The notes below the pieces were generated by a model. That model saw nothing but the letters and a program-made list of their open reading frames with translations. It was not told the origin of the DNA and did not search any database. From positions 1-51,960 of the forward strand of contig BJUT01000028.1 of NCBI GenBank assembly GCA_007988745.1: DNA of 51,960 nt, in the 5' to 3' direction. Below, one piece after another: positions 1 to 9,477 of this stretch. The DNA is from Pseudoalteromonas atlantica (GTDB taxonomy: Bacteria; Pseudomonadota; Gammaproteobacteria; Enterobacterales; Alteromonadaceae). Made by a program: the position numbers and the translations under genes. Each line of letters opens with the position of its first letter. Within the stretch, counting starts at the first letter, position 1.

Positions 1-43
1 TTTAACAGTGCTAATTAAAAAGTCATAAATGATTTTTAATGCA

Positions 44-79
44 ATTCCCACTCAGCGCTATCGACTGAGCCATCTGGGC
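44..79 (-). other. tRNA-like 5' half remnant
   Basis: Read on the minus strand from position 79, the sequence begins GCCCAGATGGCTCAGTCGAT, which resembles the acceptor 5' strand and D-arm of a bacterial tRNA (closest in feel to tRNA-Phe). The remaining 43 bases to the window edge contain no T-arm (GGTTCGA-type) and no TCTGGGC acceptor partner, and the D-stem is imperfect (GCTC against GCGC). It is therefore probably a broken copy or the footprint of an integration event, not a working tRNA. A tRNA continuing normally would have ended inside the window. Confidence 0.4.
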
Positions 80-336
80 GTGCGGCGTATTAAACGAGTT
101 TTGCCCTTACAAGTCAACTTTTTTTTTACTCTTTATAACTGTTTGAACGGTTTTCACACAACAAAGCGAGTTTTTATAGACTAATGTTTATTTATCCAAC
201 AAAAACTTACGAAAAACCTTAATTTAACCAATTAAACCAGACTAAAAACGTAGTGTATTATTTGATGTAAATGATACGATCACATTGATAATGCGTTAAG
301 GCTTATCGTACAGACAAATACCAATGGGAACAATCA
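80..336. other. gene-free region upstream of sensor kinase
   Basis: No open reading frame of note is seen here. A run of ten T residues lies near 120-129 and the rest is AT-rich. The region must hold the promoter of the downstream sensor kinase gene, but no close match to a -35/-10 pair with good spacing was found. The ribosome binding site just before 337 is weak (GGGAAC). Confidence 0.4.
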
Positions 337-3111
337 ATGCAGAGTAAACTCTCTTCGCCGGTAAAAGGCTTACTGCCGTTTTTTTTAATTATTAATATTG
401 CAGTAACAGCGCTTGCTATTGTTGCCTTTGCGTTTTATTCGCAAAACACACAACCTGCACCAGCAGCCAAACAAAAAGTAAGTATTACGCAGCTAGCACA
501 ACAACTTGATTTACCAATGGTAGATGCACTTACTATGTATGGGCAAGGCAAGGTTCGCCAGCTACTTGAGCTTACCTCAATATTAGATGATGAGTTTGAA
601 TATACGCTCTATCGCTTTAATGCCACCTCAGAAACCCAACTTGTATATAGCAGCACTAAACCCGCTATCGAGTCTAAAAAAGTAGATGAGCATTTAACTG
701 AGCAAGGTATATTGCACCATATATTGCTTTTGAACGACCAGCCTATTGGTGAGCTAATAATAAAACAGCAGTTACCAGCACCGCCTTTAACGCAGCAAGA
801 CTCGCAAGTAATAGCCTATATTATTGCAATTGTAAGCGTGTTTGCCTTATTTGCATTAGCCCTACTATTTAATACCTATATAAATACTCGCTTGCGTAAA
901 AGTAGTCATTTATTAAATGAAGAACTTCAAGCGATTACCGAAAATGGCAATTACGACAGTAAAGTAAGTGAAAAACTAGACTTAGGCTTATCTGGCGTGG
1001 CTAAAAACATTAACTTGCTGCTAGATAAAGTTAACTCAGTAATGTCTGAAAAAGAGGCTGCGCAAAAAGAGCTTCAAAAATTACAAACAGGCCTTGAGAG
1101 CGAAGTACAACAAAGAACAATTGCATTAGAGCAAGCGACATTAAAAGCACAACGCGCTAGCGAAACTAAAACGACCTTTTTAGCCACTATGAGCCATGAA
1201 ATTCGCACCCCTATGAACGGCGTTATTGGCACTATAGATTTATTAAGACAAACAGAGCTTGATGGCGCGCAGCATCGTTTAAGTACTATTATCCGTGAGT
1301 CAGCGTTTTCACTATTAAGTATTTTGGATGATATTTTAGACTTCTCTAAAATTGAAGCGGGTAAGCTAAATATTGACCCTACGCCTTTTTCAGTTACTGA
1401 TACGATTGAAGAGGTTGCTCGCGTGCTTTCATCTGTTGCTAAAAAGCGCAAATTAGATTTAGAGCTTTCTATTGCGCCAGATATTCCAACTAATTTAACT
1501 GGCGATACAATACGGGTTCGCCAAGTACTGTATAACCTATGTAGTAATGCAATTAAGTTCACCAGTACTGATGATAAACGCCAAGGGCACGTAAAAATAT
1601 CGGTAGAAGTGGCCCATAATACGGCGGATCATTTTACGCTGCGTTTTTGCGTAACCGATAACGGCAAGGGCATGACCCAAGCGCAACTGCGAGAAATATT
1701 TAACCCGTTTGTGCAAGCCGAAAACTCAATTACCCGTGAATACGGCGGCACTGGTTTAGGACTTTCTATTTGTAAAAGTTTAACCGAGCTTATGCTCGGG
1801 ACGATTAATGTAACTAGCCATGCAGGCATTGGTAGCGAATTTACCGTTGAGCTTCCATTTGGTACCTCGGGAAAAATTAAGTACGCACATAAAAATGCGC
1901 TCAATGGCAAACATGTAGTGGTAGTGAGCAATCATTTAGAGCGCGAAAAAGCAATGTACCGCTATTTATCGTTTATGGGCGCTAAAATTACCTACGTGCA
2001 CAACCAGCAAGAAATAGAAGCTCAACAAGAGCAGCACGACATTATATGGGTTGTCGATGGCATAGATGATATGGAAAAAGTTAACTCTTTACTGCGTCGT
2101 CTTATTTACTCACTTGAAGATAATAATCAACAAGTGGTGGTATTAAGTAAGCTTGATGAAGCCGCTATAAACCATAAAAATGTATTTTATATTAATGCCT
2201 CACCGCTGTGTAAATCTAACTTTATGATGTCGATATTGGTAGCAGCAGGCTTGCATCAACCTAAACAAATTAAAAAAACAAAAACACTCAACAATTATTT
2301 AAATGTTGAACAAGCACGCGATGCAAATAAACTCATTTTATTAGTAGAAGATAACCTACTAAACCAGCAAGTTTTAACCGACCAGCTGCATATACTAGGC
2401 TATGGCGTTGAAGTAGCAAATAACGGTGAAGAAGGTTTAGATATGTGGCGTCAAAACAATTACTCGCTCATATTAACCGACTTACATATGCCAAAAATGT
2501 CAGGTTACGATATGGTTGAAAAAATTCGTGATGAAGCCGAGTTGTTAGACTCTATAGACGCTCAGCCTTATATTATTGCGGTTACTGCCAATGCGCTCAA
2601 AGGTGAAAAAGAGCGTTGCCTGGCGGTAGGTATTAATGACTTTATTACTAAACCTATAGAGCTTAATGCCTTAGAAGATACCTTAAAGCGTTGGTATGAT
2701 AAGCATAATAAAGACCAAACTGTTGTCATTCATCAAAAGCCTGCCATGCCTATTAATATGGACGCAGTATCTACTTATGTAAACGGCGACGAAGCCAAAC
2801 AATTACGCTTTTTCAAAATGTTTTTAGAGCAAAGCCAAAGCCTAATTAAAAGCATTAATTCCGGCGTTATGGTTAATGACAGAGACGAGATAAGCAGTGC
2901 TTGTCATCAGCTCAAGGCTATCTCTAAAACTATTGGTGCAGAGGCCGTTGCGCAATGTGCAGAAGAGTTTGAAGAGAAGTGTCGAAATACTGAGCTTGAT
3001 ACTGATGAGCTAATAGCGCAAAGAGATACCCTTGAAATTGAATATTCTAAAGCTGCGCAGTTTTTAAAAGAGCAAGTGCGCTCAGCGAATACTGATGAAG
3101 AAACGCTATAA
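337..3111 (+). CDS. hybrid sensor histidine kinase with receiver and HPt domains
   Basis: This is an inner-membrane tripartite phosphorelay kinase of 924 residues. Two membrane helices (about 11-33 and 157-180) bracket a periplasmic domain of about 120 residues. A HAMP-like/coiled-coil linker (about 185-280) leads to a HisKA domain with the phospho-acceptor His287 in SHEIRTPMNG, and an HATPase domain with N box (NLCSNAIKF), G1 (DNGKGM) and G2 (GGTGLGLS). Residues about 523-640 look like a degenerate receiver. A complete receiver follows (Glu671-Asp672, Asp715 in LTDLHMP, Lys772) and then a C-terminal HPt with His857 in CHQLK. The domain order is that of BarA/ArcB-type kinases, but the N terminus is not clearly BarA, so no symbol is given. 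There is no cognate regulator next to it. The stimulus is unknown. Confidence 0.9.
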   Translation: MQSKLSSPVKGLLPFFLIINIAVTALAIVAFAFYSQNTQPAPAAKQKVSITQLAQQLDLPMVDALTMYGQGKVRQLLELTSILDDEFEYTLYRFNATSETQLVYSSTKPAIESKKVDEHLTEQGILHHILLLNDQPIGELIIKQQLPAPPLTQQDSQVIAYIIAIVSVFALFALALLFNTYINTRLRKSSHLLNEELQAITENGNYDSKVSEKLDLGLSGVAKNINLLLDKVNSVMSEKEAAQKELQKLQTGLESEVQQRTIALEQATLKAQRASETKTTFLATMSHEIRTPMNGVIGTIDLLRQTELDGAQHRLSTIIRESAFSLLSILDDILDFSKIEAGKLNIDPTPFSVTDTIEEVARVLSSVAKKRKLDLELSIAPDIPTNLTGDTIRVRQVLYNLCSNAIKFTSTDDKRQGHVKISVEVAHNTADHFTLRFCVTDNGKGMTQAQLREIFNPFVQAENSITREYGGTGLGLSICKSLTELMLGTINVTSHAGIGSEFTVELPFGTSGKIKYAHKNALNGKHVVVVSNHLEREKAMYRYLSFMGAKITYVHNQQEIEAQQEQHDIIWVVDGIDDMEKVNSLLRRLIYSLEDNNQQVVVLSKLDEAAINHKNVFYINASPLCKSNFMMSILVAAGLHQPKQIKKTKTLNNYLNVEQARDANKLILLVEDNLLNQQVLTDQLHILGYGVEVANNGEEGLDMWRQNNYSLILTDLHMPKMSGYDMVEKIRDEAELLDSIDAQPYIIAVTANALKGEKERCLAVGINDFITKPIELNALEDTLKRWYDKHNKDQTVVIHQKPAMPINMDAVSTYVNGDEAKQLRFFKMFLEQSQSLIKSINSGVMVNDRDEISSACHQLKAISKTIGAEAVAQCAEEFEEKCRNTELDTDELIAQRDTLEIEYSKAAQFLKEQVRSANTDEETL

Positions 3112-3122
3112 AATATAGCTAT

Positions 3123-3151
3123 AAAAAAAGGGCTATACAGCCCTTTTTTTT
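3123..3151. terminator. bidirectional intrinsic terminator
   Basis: GGGCT (3130-3134) pairs with AGCCC (3139-3143) around a four-base loop. The stem is flanked by seven A on the left and eight T on the right, so it can end both the sensor kinase transcript (+) and the mutY-yggX transcript (-). The two genes converge here. Confidence 0.85.
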
Positions 3152-3162
3152 ATGCCTAAAAA

Positions 3163-3435
3163 TTACTTTTCAGGAGGTCGATAACCTTCAATTTCTACGT
3201 CTTTGTCTTCAAACAAAAAGCCAACCATTTGCTCTTCTAAAAACGTACGGTGCTCTGGGTCCATCATATTTAAATGCTTTTCGTTGATTAGCATAGTTTG
3301 CTTATGCTGCCACTGGCCCCATGCTTCTTTAGAAATATTATTAAAAATTTTCTCGCCTAGTTCACCAGGGTATAACTGAAATCCAAGCCCTTCGGCTTCT
3401 TTTTGTAACTTTTGACAAAATACTGTACGTGCCAT
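3163..3435 (-). CDS. yggX: YggX family Fe(2+)-trafficking protein
   Basis: A 90-residue cytoplasmic protein of the YggX family, which is linked to iron handling and protection of Fe-S clusters against oxidation. The N terminus [10 protein letters not shown] carries the family's conserved Cys7, and the body shows the typical [30 protein letters not shown] and [12 protein letters not shown] blocks. Its length matches the family (about 90). It lies 33 bases downstream of mutY on the same strand, the same pairing seen in Escherichia coli; MutY needs a [4Fe-4S] cluster, which makes the pairing sensible. Start chosen at the only plausible ATG. Confidence 0.95.
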   Translation of the reverse strand: MARTVFCQKLQKEAEGLGFQLYPGELGEKIFNNISKEAWGQWQHKQTMLINEKHLNMMDPEHRTFLEEQMVGFLFEDKDVEIEGYRPPEK

Positions 3436-3468
3436 AATTGACTCTCTTAAGCGCTAAATGCTAATAGT

Positions 3469-4530
3469 TTAACCTATTGGGCTCATTTGTTTAACCAACT
3501 TTTTAGTCGGTGCGGCTAAACCCACCTCTATAGATTGATCGAGTGGGTACCACACAAGTTGTTTATCGTTTACTACATCCGGTACGTTATTAATATTAAG
3601 CACATGTGGATTTATTGTCAGCTCAAAATGCGAAAACACATGAGTAAAAGGCGTTAACTCTTCCAGCTCGGTTTTTAAGCCTTGCTGATTTAAAAATAAC
3701 ACCATTTCGCTGTATTCGTTAAACTCAAAAAAGCCAAACAGACCGCCCCAAATACCGCTACTTGGGCGTTTTTCCATTAAAACTTTCTCGTCATGTTGAA
3801 TTATTAACTGATGACAACTCTTTTTAGGAACCGCTTTTTTAGGTTTAGAATGAGGAAACTCTTTAACCTTACCGGCATTAAACGCACCGCAATCGCTATT
3901 AAGTGGGCACGCTTGGCAGTCAAAGCGACTGCGAGAGCAAAGGCTGGCGCCCAAGTCCATCATGGCTTGGTTAAACTCAGTCACATTGTTTTTAGGGGTT
4001 AACTGGGTAGACAAATGCCAAAGTTGGTTTTCTACTTTTTTTACCCCATACCACCCTTCAACCATAAAATAACGGGCAAGCACTCGCTTAACATTACCAT
4101 CTAAAATAGGGTGGTGCTGGCCAAGCGACAGCGATAATACCGCACCTGCGGTAGAGCGCCCTATTCCGGGTAAATCCATGACTTCTTCAAGTGTAGTTGG
4201 AAATTTACCTTGGTATTTATCTCGCACTATTTTGGCCGTTTTATGTAAGTTGCGTGCCCGTGCGTAGTAACCTAAGCCAGTCCAATGATGCAACACTAAA
4301 TCTTCATCTGCATTTGCTAAAGCAATGATATCTGGGAAGCTTGCCATAAACTTTTCAAAGTATGGAATAACCGTAACAACTTGCGTTTGCTGTAACATTA
4401 CTTCTGATACCCACACTTTATACGGTGTTTTACCTAGTTGCCAAGGCAATGTTTTACGCCCATGAAGGTGATACCACTGAACCACTTGGTTAGCAAATTT
4501 GTCTGACTGCTGTTTATTTAAATCCAACAT
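3469..4530 (-). CDS. mutY: adenine DNA glycosylase MutY
   Basis: Removes adenine mispaired with 8-oxoguanine or guanine, starting base excision repair. In its 353 residues can be seen Glu43 (in [10 protein letters not shown], base-flipping/catalytic acid), a helix-hairpin-helix [14 protein letters not shown] (120-133), catalytic Asp144 in ILDGNVKRV, and the Fe-S loop Cys198-X6-Cys205-X2-Cys208-X5-Cys214. A Nudix-like 8-oxoG recognition domain follows from about 230 to the C terminus. It is the first gene of the mutY-yggX operon and divergent from trmB. Confidence 0.97.
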   Translation of the reverse strand: MLDLNKQQSDKFANQVVQWYHLHGRKTLPWQLGKTPYKVWVSEVMLQQTQVVTVIPYFEKFMASFPDIIALANADEDLVLHHWTGLGYYARARNLHKTAKIVRDKYQGKFPTTLEEVMDLPGIGRSTAGAVLSLSLGQHHPILDGNVKRVLARYFMVEGWYGVKKVENQLWHLSTQLTPKNNVTEFNQAMMDLGASLCSRSRFDCQACPLNSDCGAFNAGKVKEFPHSKPKKAVPKKSCHQLIIQHDEKVLMEKRPSSGIWGGLFGFFEFNEYSEMVLFLNQQGLKTELEELTPFTHVFSHFELTINPHVLNINNVPDVVNDKQLVWYPLDQSIEVGLAAPTKKLVKQMSPIG

Positions 4531-4619
4531 ATACTACTTTTACTCATGCTCAATAGCGGCTCAGTCTATTGCAGTTAATAAAAAGATCAAGCTATGAAGG
4601 CGCTATAACACGCTAATAC

Positions 4620-4648
4620 TTGTGATTAGCTGCGTGGTCAGGGATAAT
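4620..4648 (+). promoter_or_regulatory. candidate sigma-70 promoter of trmB
   Basis: TTGTGA (4620-4625) and GATAAT (4643-4648) are separated by 17 bases and lie about 44 bases before the trmB start. Both boxes match four to five of six consensus bases. Assigned by eye only. Confidence 0.5.
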
Positions 4649-4691
4649 ACGCAACCATTTTTAAACACATTGTTTTTGTCAGGCCAATAAT

Positions 4692-5417
4692 ATGAGTGAA
4701 TCAAGTAACAACAACCTTGAGCAAGCTAAGCAAGAAGGTAAGTATATCCGCACAATTCGCAGTTTTGTAAAACGCGAAGGCCGCTTAACTAAAGGCCAAG
4801 CTGCCGCAATTGAAAAATGCTGGCCAACTATGGGGCTTGAGCATAAAAACGGCCTACTCGACTTAGCTCAAGTATTTGGCAATAACAATGATGTAGTATT
4901 AGAAATTGGTTTTGGTATGGGCAAGTCATTAGTTGAAATGGCAAAAAATGCACCGCACCTAAACTTTATTGGTATTGAAGTACATCGCCCAGGCGTTGGC
5001 GCATGTTTAATGGATGCAGATGAAGCCGGTGTTACTAATTTACGTGTATTTGAACACGATGCAGTAGAAGTACTCGCTGACTGCCTTGCAGATGAAAGCT
5101 TAACAACGCTGCAGTTATTCTTCCCTGATCCATGGCATAAAAAGCGTCATCATAAACGCCGTATAGTGCAAACAGAATTTGCTGAAAAACTGCGTAGCAA
5201 ATTAAAAATTGGCGGTGTTTTTCATATGGCTACTGACTGGGAAAACTACGCCGAGCACATGCTAGAAGTTATGCAAGCAGCGCCAGGCTATAAAAATCAG
5301 TCATCTACCAACGACTTCGTACCTCGCCCTGATTCGCGCCCGCTAACTAAGTTTGAACAGCGCGGCCACCGTTTAGGTCACGGCGTGTGGGACTTAATGT
5401 TTGAGCGCACAAAATAA
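4692..5417 (+). CDS. trmB: tRNA (guanine-N7)-methyltransferase TrmB
   Basis: Makes m7G46 in the variable loop of tRNAs using S-adenosylmethionine. The 241-residue protein has the SAM-binding motif [15 protein letters not shown] (about residues 72-86) and the diagnostic TrmB block [15 protein letters not shown]. The C-terminal part ending in [13 protein letters not shown] is also typical. Divergent from mutY (161-base gap holding a promoter) and followed 44 bases later by rsmC, with which it may be co-transcribed. Confidence 0.97.
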   Translation: MSESSNNNLEQAKQEGKYIRTIRSFVKREGRLTKGQAAAIEKCWPTMGLEHKNGLLDLAQVFGNNNDVVLEIGFGMGKSLVEMAKNAPHLNFIGIEVHRPGVGACLMDADEAGVTNLRVFEHDAVEVLADCLADESLTTLQLFFPDPWHKKRHHKRRIVQTEFAEKLRSKLKIGGVFHMATDWENYAEHMLEVMQAAPGYKNQSSTNDFVPRPDSRPLTKFEQRGHRLGHGVWDLMFERTK

Positions 5418-5461
5418 TTACACCAATTTACTAATCAATAATTTGTAAGGCAAAGCCATTT

Positions 5462-6487
5462 ATGAGCGTATTAACCAACCCAAGTTTACTGTTACTTCGT
5501 AATAGCGAAGAACTAGTGGGAAAATCTATCTTGGTGGTCAACTTTGTTCAAGATGGCTTTTTAGCAGAGCTAAAGCAGCTAAATCCTCAAAGTGCCATCA
5601 CCGCATTTAGTTATAACCATGCTAATGGGGAATTTGCTAAAAAAATAAATGGCATAGATGTGTGTGTTAACCATGAAATGGCCGCCAACGATTACGATTT
5701 AGTCATTCTTTACTACCCAAAATCAAAGCCTGAAGTATTAATGGCACTTGATAATATTCGCGCCGTTATTAACGAAAAAGCACAGCTACTTGTGGTAGGC
5801 GAAAATAAAAGTGGCGTTAAATCGATAGAAAAGCAGCTCGCGGGCAAAGCGCAGTACAGTAATAAAATTGACTCTGCTAAGCATTGTATTTTGTTCTCAT
5901 TTGAGCAACTAGAGAACAGCCCAACCTTTGAGATTAGCCGCTACCATAAAACGTTTAGAGTAAATGTAGCAGGAGTAGAGTTTGATGCTATCAGTGTTCC
6001 GGGTGTATTTAACCACGGCGCTTTAGATGCTGGCACAAAAATGCTACTAGAAAATGCCCCGACCACTAAACAAGGTAATGTACTGGATTTTGGCTGTGGT
6101 GCGGGCTTAATAGCCACTTTTTTAGGTATTAAAAACCCAGCACTGACTTTTACTTGCAGCGATGTGAGCGCACTTGCAACTTATGCTACTGAGCAAACAT
6201 TAAAGCTTAATAATATTAAAGGCGGCACTATTTTAAGTGATGGCTTAAAAAGTATTAGCGGCAAGTTTGATTTAATAGTTAGTAACCCGCCTTTTCATAC
6301 TGGCATAGCGACCGACTACACAATTGCAGAAGCATTTTTATCAAATGCTAAGCAGCACTTAACCAAGGTAGGAAAGCTAAGCATAGTGGCTAATAGCTTT
6401 TTAAAATACCCGCCAATTTTAGAGGCGCAGTTTGGTAGCTTCCACACTGTGTACAAAAATAACAAATTTGCCGTTTACAGTAGCTAA
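5462..6487 (+). CDS. rsmC: 16S rRNA m2G1207 methyltransferase RsmC
   Basis: Methylates G1207 of 16S rRNA in the 30S subunit. The 341-residue protein has the two-domain RsmC build: a degenerate N-terminal methyltransferase-like half and a C-terminal catalytic half with the SAM loop VLDFGCGAGLIATF (about 208-221) and the N2-guanine motif SNPPFHTG (about 274-281). Length agrees with the family (about 340). A TAAGG ribosome binding site lies 8 to 15 bases before the ATG. It follows trmB closely, so two RNA methyltransferases sit together. Confidence 0.92.
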   Translation: MSVLTNPSLLLLRNSEELVGKSILVVNFVQDGFLAELKQLNPQSAITAFSYNHANGEFAKKINGIDVCVNHEMAANDYDLVILYYPKSKPEVLMALDNIRAVINEKAQLLVVGENKSGVKSIEKQLAGKAQYSNKIDSAKHCILFSFEQLENSPTFEISRYHKTFRVNVAGVEFDAISVPGVFNHGALDAGTKMLLENAPTTKQGNVLDFGCGAGLIATFLGIKNPALTFTCSDVSALATYATEQTLKLNNIKGGTILSDGLKSISGKFDLIVSNPPFHTGIATDYTIAEAFLSNAKQHLTKVGKLSIVANSFLKYPPILEAQFGSFHTVYKNNKFAVYSS

Positions 6488-6499
6488 CTAATTATACTT

Positions 6500-6536
6500 A
6501 GTTAGGCTAAGTGTAATTAATACTTAGCCTAACTTT
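6500..6536 (+). terminator. stem-loop after rsmC, probable weak terminator
   Basis: A perfect 13-base inverted repeat AGTTAGGCTAAGT (6500-6512) / ACTTAGCCTAACT (6522-6534) begins 13 bases after the rsmC stop. The T tract that follows is only three bases, so termination may be inefficient or the stem may instead protect the 3' end. Confidence 0.55.
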
Positions 6537-6641
6537 CGAATAAATATCAGAATTAATTTCACTATTTCCCTTCACTTTCTATGGTTTTTGCTAAACTAAA
6601 GTTCTAAATATAAATATTCATGCTTAGGCGATGCAGCAATA

Positions 6642-8246
6642 ATGCCAAAAAAAGTACATCAAAAAAGTATTCGAAAAGCGCTGATCAACACAATCATGCT
6701 TATCACTGCTATTTGTTTAACTTTATCGGTTTCAATTTCCACTTATATGAGTGTAAAAGAACAAAAGGAACTGATCATAAACAAGCTCGTGATCCTTTCC
6801 GATATTGTTGCTTTTGATGCCGCAGGTTCATTGGTAAAAGACGACAGAAAAACAGAAGAAAAACGCCTAAAGTCGTTTGATAAAATCCCTCTTGTTAAAA
6901 ACATTCATATTTACGCAATAGAAAAAACATCGAGTAAACCTGTATTTTTTATTAGCTTTAATGCTAAAAAAACCCCACCTGTTCCGCTGCGAGTAGACAG
7001 CATTAAAGAGCTTAACGAGCCAAGAGTGACCAACAACTACATTGAGCTAATAACACCTGTACTTAATAACGAGCAGGTGGTGGGTTACGTTTATATGCGT
7101 GGCAGCTTAGAAAGCCTAGATGAATTTATAAAACAAAAAATTATTATAGATATTTTCCTTACCCTGTTTATTTTGTTTTTTGTGTACTTTATAGCGATAA
7201 AAACACAAAAAAGTATCGCTAACCCTATTGAACACTTAAGTGTATTGCTACAAGACGTATCAAAAAATCATAACTATGACGTACGCGCACCAAGCACCAG
7301 CGTAAAAGAGGTTACAGCCTTATCAAACAGCTTAAATATCATGCTTACTCGCACCCGTAAGCAAATAGAACGTCATGAAAAAGACAAACTAGAGATAAAA
7401 CAACTCAACCAAAGCTTAGAAGAAAAGGTAAGCCAAAGAACAATAGCCCTGCGCGAAGCAAACCAAGAGCTACTTTCTACCCTTGAGCGAATGCATCAAT
7501 ACCAAGAACAAATAGTAGAAAACGAAAAAATGGCATCATTAGGGCAAATGGTAGCCGGCGTAGCCCATGAGGTTAACACCCCAATTGGCCTAGGTATTAC
7601 TGGCTCAACCTTGCTGCGCGATAAACTTGCCGATATTCAGCTTAGTTTTGATAATAAGTCTCTTACTTCTAACCAATTAAAACGCTTTATTGACGAAGGT
7701 ATCGAAAACCTTGATTTAATTTATAGAAACCTAAACCGTGCGGCCGACCTTATCTCTAACTTTAAAAAGGTAGCTGTAATTCAAGATGACGGGATTAAAA
7801 CCCATGTAAACATCCATAGGTTAATATCTGATGTGTTAATGTCGATTCAATCAGAGTTAATAAAGTCAAAGCCTAACGTAGTGATTAATTGTCCGAGTGA
7901 TTTAACCATTGAGAGTAAATCTGAGCCATTACAACAAATTTTCCAACAGCTTATTTTAAACTCTGCTATTCATGGTTTTAGCAATAGCGAAAATAACGAA
8001 ATTAAGTTTGATATAGAAATAACAGGCCCACAAATAAAAATAATCTACACAGATAACGGCCAAGGCGTTGATAAAAACGTCAAAAACAGGATATTTGACC
8101 CATTTGTAACCTCTAAGCGAGGCCAAGGGGCAAGTGGTTTAGGCATGCACTTAGTGTACAACTTAGTAACCCAAGCACTAGGTGGGCATATACTGTATGA
8201 CCTAGATGCAAAACCCGGCGTACGCTTTGTTATTACAATTCCATAA
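6642..8246 (+). CDS. orphan sensor histidine kinase, CHASE8-like sensor
   Basis: A 534-residue membrane histidine kinase. Helices at about 14-35 and 167-188 enclose a periplasmic domain whose start (ILSDIVAFDAAGSLVKDDR) resembles a CHASE8 sensor domain. A HAMP segment (about 189-240) and coiled coil (240-295) follow. The H box is GVAHEVNTPIG with His309, of the type seen in HPK4-like kinases. ATP-binding boxes are DNGQGVD and GASGLGMHLV. There is no receiver or HPt domain, and no response regulator gene is adjacent (arcA, 490 bases away, pairs with arcB). Ligand and partner unknown. Confidence 0.88.
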   Translation: MPKKVHQKSIRKALINTIMLITAICLTLSVSISTYMSVKEQKELIINKLVILSDIVAFDAAGSLVKDDRKTEEKRLKSFDKIPLVKNIHIYAIEKTSSKPVFFISFNAKKTPPVPLRVDSIKELNEPRVTNNYIELITPVLNNEQVVGYVYMRGSLESLDEFIKQKIIIDIFLTLFILFFVYFIAIKTQKSIANPIEHLSVLLQDVSKNHNYDVRAPSTSVKEVTALSNSLNIMLTRTRKQIERHEKDKLEIKQLNQSLEEKVSQRTIALREANQELLSTLERMHQYQEQIVENEKMASLGQMVAGVAHEVNTPIGLGITGSTLLRDKLADIQLSFDNKSLTSNQLKRFIDEGIENLDLIYRNLNRAADLISNFKKVAVIQDDGIKTHVNIHRLISDVLMSIQSELIKSKPNVVINCPSDLTIESKSEPLQQIFQQLILNSAIHGFSNSENNEIKFDIEITGPQIKIIYTDNGQGVDKNVKNRIFDPFVTSKRGQGASGLGMHLVYNLVTQALGGHILYDLDAKPGVRFVITIP

Positions 8247-8735
8247 AAAGTGTTTAAAAAAAGAGTATTTATTTACGCTTTTTACTTGAATTACCATTTA
8301 ATGACCTTATAGAGAGAGCATGTGATATTTCATGTTTAATTATTTAACTTGATCTAATAATTAAGCGATACAATTTCTGAACTTTATTGCTTTTGCAGTA
8401 TCACATACATTGATGAAAGGTTATAAAATGATATAATTCCGTTTTGAATTTGCGCGATTATTTTTAGTACCTTTAAGCGATTGGTGGATGTATCAATTAT
8501 TAAAGGAAATGGCTTCGTTTTCATAATTCAAAAAGCTGCATCCGTTATATATCATTAAACAGTAGCTTTTGCACAATGCCTTTTGGTTAGTTTGGAACAC
8601 CCCTACTGTTTTATTTTTATCCAACTTGTTTTTTCTTGTTAACATTTGGGTATAATCCTATAATCTCTAGTAATCGAATTATTTAGTTAAGATTCGATTT
8701 TTTGTAAATAAAATATTCCAAAAAGGTTAATTAAT
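8247..8735. other. 489-base intergenic region before arcA
   Basis: No gene is seen. After the kinase stop there is a possible weak stem AAAAAGTG (8245-8252) / CGCTTTTT (8276-8283, one G-T pair). An AT-rich inverted repeat TTAATTATT (8336-8344) / AATAATTAA (8356-8364) is present but may be chance. A 12-codon reading frame (starting ATG TAT CAA near 8490) is too short to call. The right end holds the arcA promoter. Confidence 0.5.
8636..8664 (+). promoter_or_regulatory. candidate arcA promoter
   Basis: TTGTTA (8636-8641), a 17-base spacer and a perfect TATAAT (8659-8664) form a good sigma-70 promoter 72 bases upstream of the arcA start. A second TATAAT lies just upstream at 8651-8656 with a TTGTTT 19 bases before it, so two overlapping start points are possible. 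Confidence 0.65.
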
Positions 8736-8736
8736 A

Positions 8737-9453
8737 ATGCAAACGCCAGTCATTCTAATCGTAGAGGATGAAGACGTAACTCGACTAAACCTCGTGAGTT
8801 TATTTGAAGCTGAAGGTTACAAAGTTATTGAAGCCATTGATGGCGATGATATGCATGACAAGCTTACAAATAATGATGACGTCAATCTTGTAGTTATGGA
8901 CATCAACCTACCGGGTAAAAACGGGCTAATTTTAGCACGTGAATTACGCCAAAAACGTAAAGTCGGTTTAATCTTTTTAACCGGCCGTGATAACGATGTA
9001 GACCGTATTTTAGGTTTAGAAATTGGTGCTGATGATTACATCACTAAACCTTTTAACCCTCGTGAATTGACTATACGCGCTCGCAACTTAATTACCCGTA
9101 CAGCGCTAGGCGGCGAAGAGTCAGTGCTAGAAACCAACGGTGTAATTACATTTAATGGTTGGGAACTTGACGAAAACAGCCGTTGTTTAACGTCACCAAA
9201 TGGTGATGCTAAGCGTTTACCTAAAGGTGAATACAGAGCGCTGCGTTTAATGCTTGATTCTCCAGGGCGTATTTTTAGCCGTGAGCAACTTATTAAGCAT
9301 ATGACTGGCCGTGAGCTTCGCGCTAATGACCGTACAGTAGATGTAACTATTCGTCGTATTCGTAAGCACTTCGAAAGTGATAATTCTACTTCTGAGCTAA
9401 TCAGCACCATCCATGGTGAAGGTTACCGCTTTATTGGTAAAATCGACGCTTAA
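8737..9453 (+). CDS. arcA: aerobic respiration control response regulator ArcA
   Basis: OmpR-family DNA-binding regulator that adjusts respiratory and TCA gene expression to oxygen/redox state. In 238 residues it has a receiver with acidic pocket Glu-Asp (10-11), phospho-acceptor Asp55 in VVMDINLPG, and Lys in YITKPFNP, then a winged-helix domain ending RRIRKHFES and GEGYRFIG. The N-terminal segment and the linker [11 protein letters not shown] are those of ArcA rather than other OmpR members. Its sensor, arcB, lies directly downstream in convergent orientation. A strong promoter candidate precedes it. Confidence 0.96.
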   Translation: MQTPVILIVEDEDVTRLNLVSLFEAEGYKVIEAIDGDDMHDKLTNNDDVNLVVMDINLPGKNGLILARELRQKRKVGLIFLTGRDNDVDRILGLEIGADDYITKPFNPRELTIRARNLITRTALGGEESVLETNGVITFNGWELDENSRCLTSPNGDAKRLPKGEYRALRLMLDSPGRIFSREQLIKHMTGRELRANDRTVDVTIRRIRKHFESDNSTSELISTIHGEGYRFIGKIDA

Positions 9454-9477
9454 TTAGAGTAAACCGCTTACTCTAAT
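9453..9477. terminator. shared hairpin between convergent arcA and arcB
   Basis: ATTAGAGTAA (9453-9462) and TTACTCTAAT (9468-9477) form a perfect 10-base stem with a five-base loop. It begins at the last base of the arcA stop codon, and its right arm includes the arcB stop and last codons. No T tract follows, so it is at best an unusual terminator or an RNA-end stabiliser for both transcripts. Confidence 0.45.

Noticed and set aside
1074..1562. 162-codon minus-strand reading frame
   Set aside because: Antisense to the catalytic core of the hybrid kinase; composition unlike a protein.
8336..8364. AT-rich inverted repeat before arcA
   Set aside because: Made only of A and T in the arms and in a very AT-rich stretch; chance is likely.
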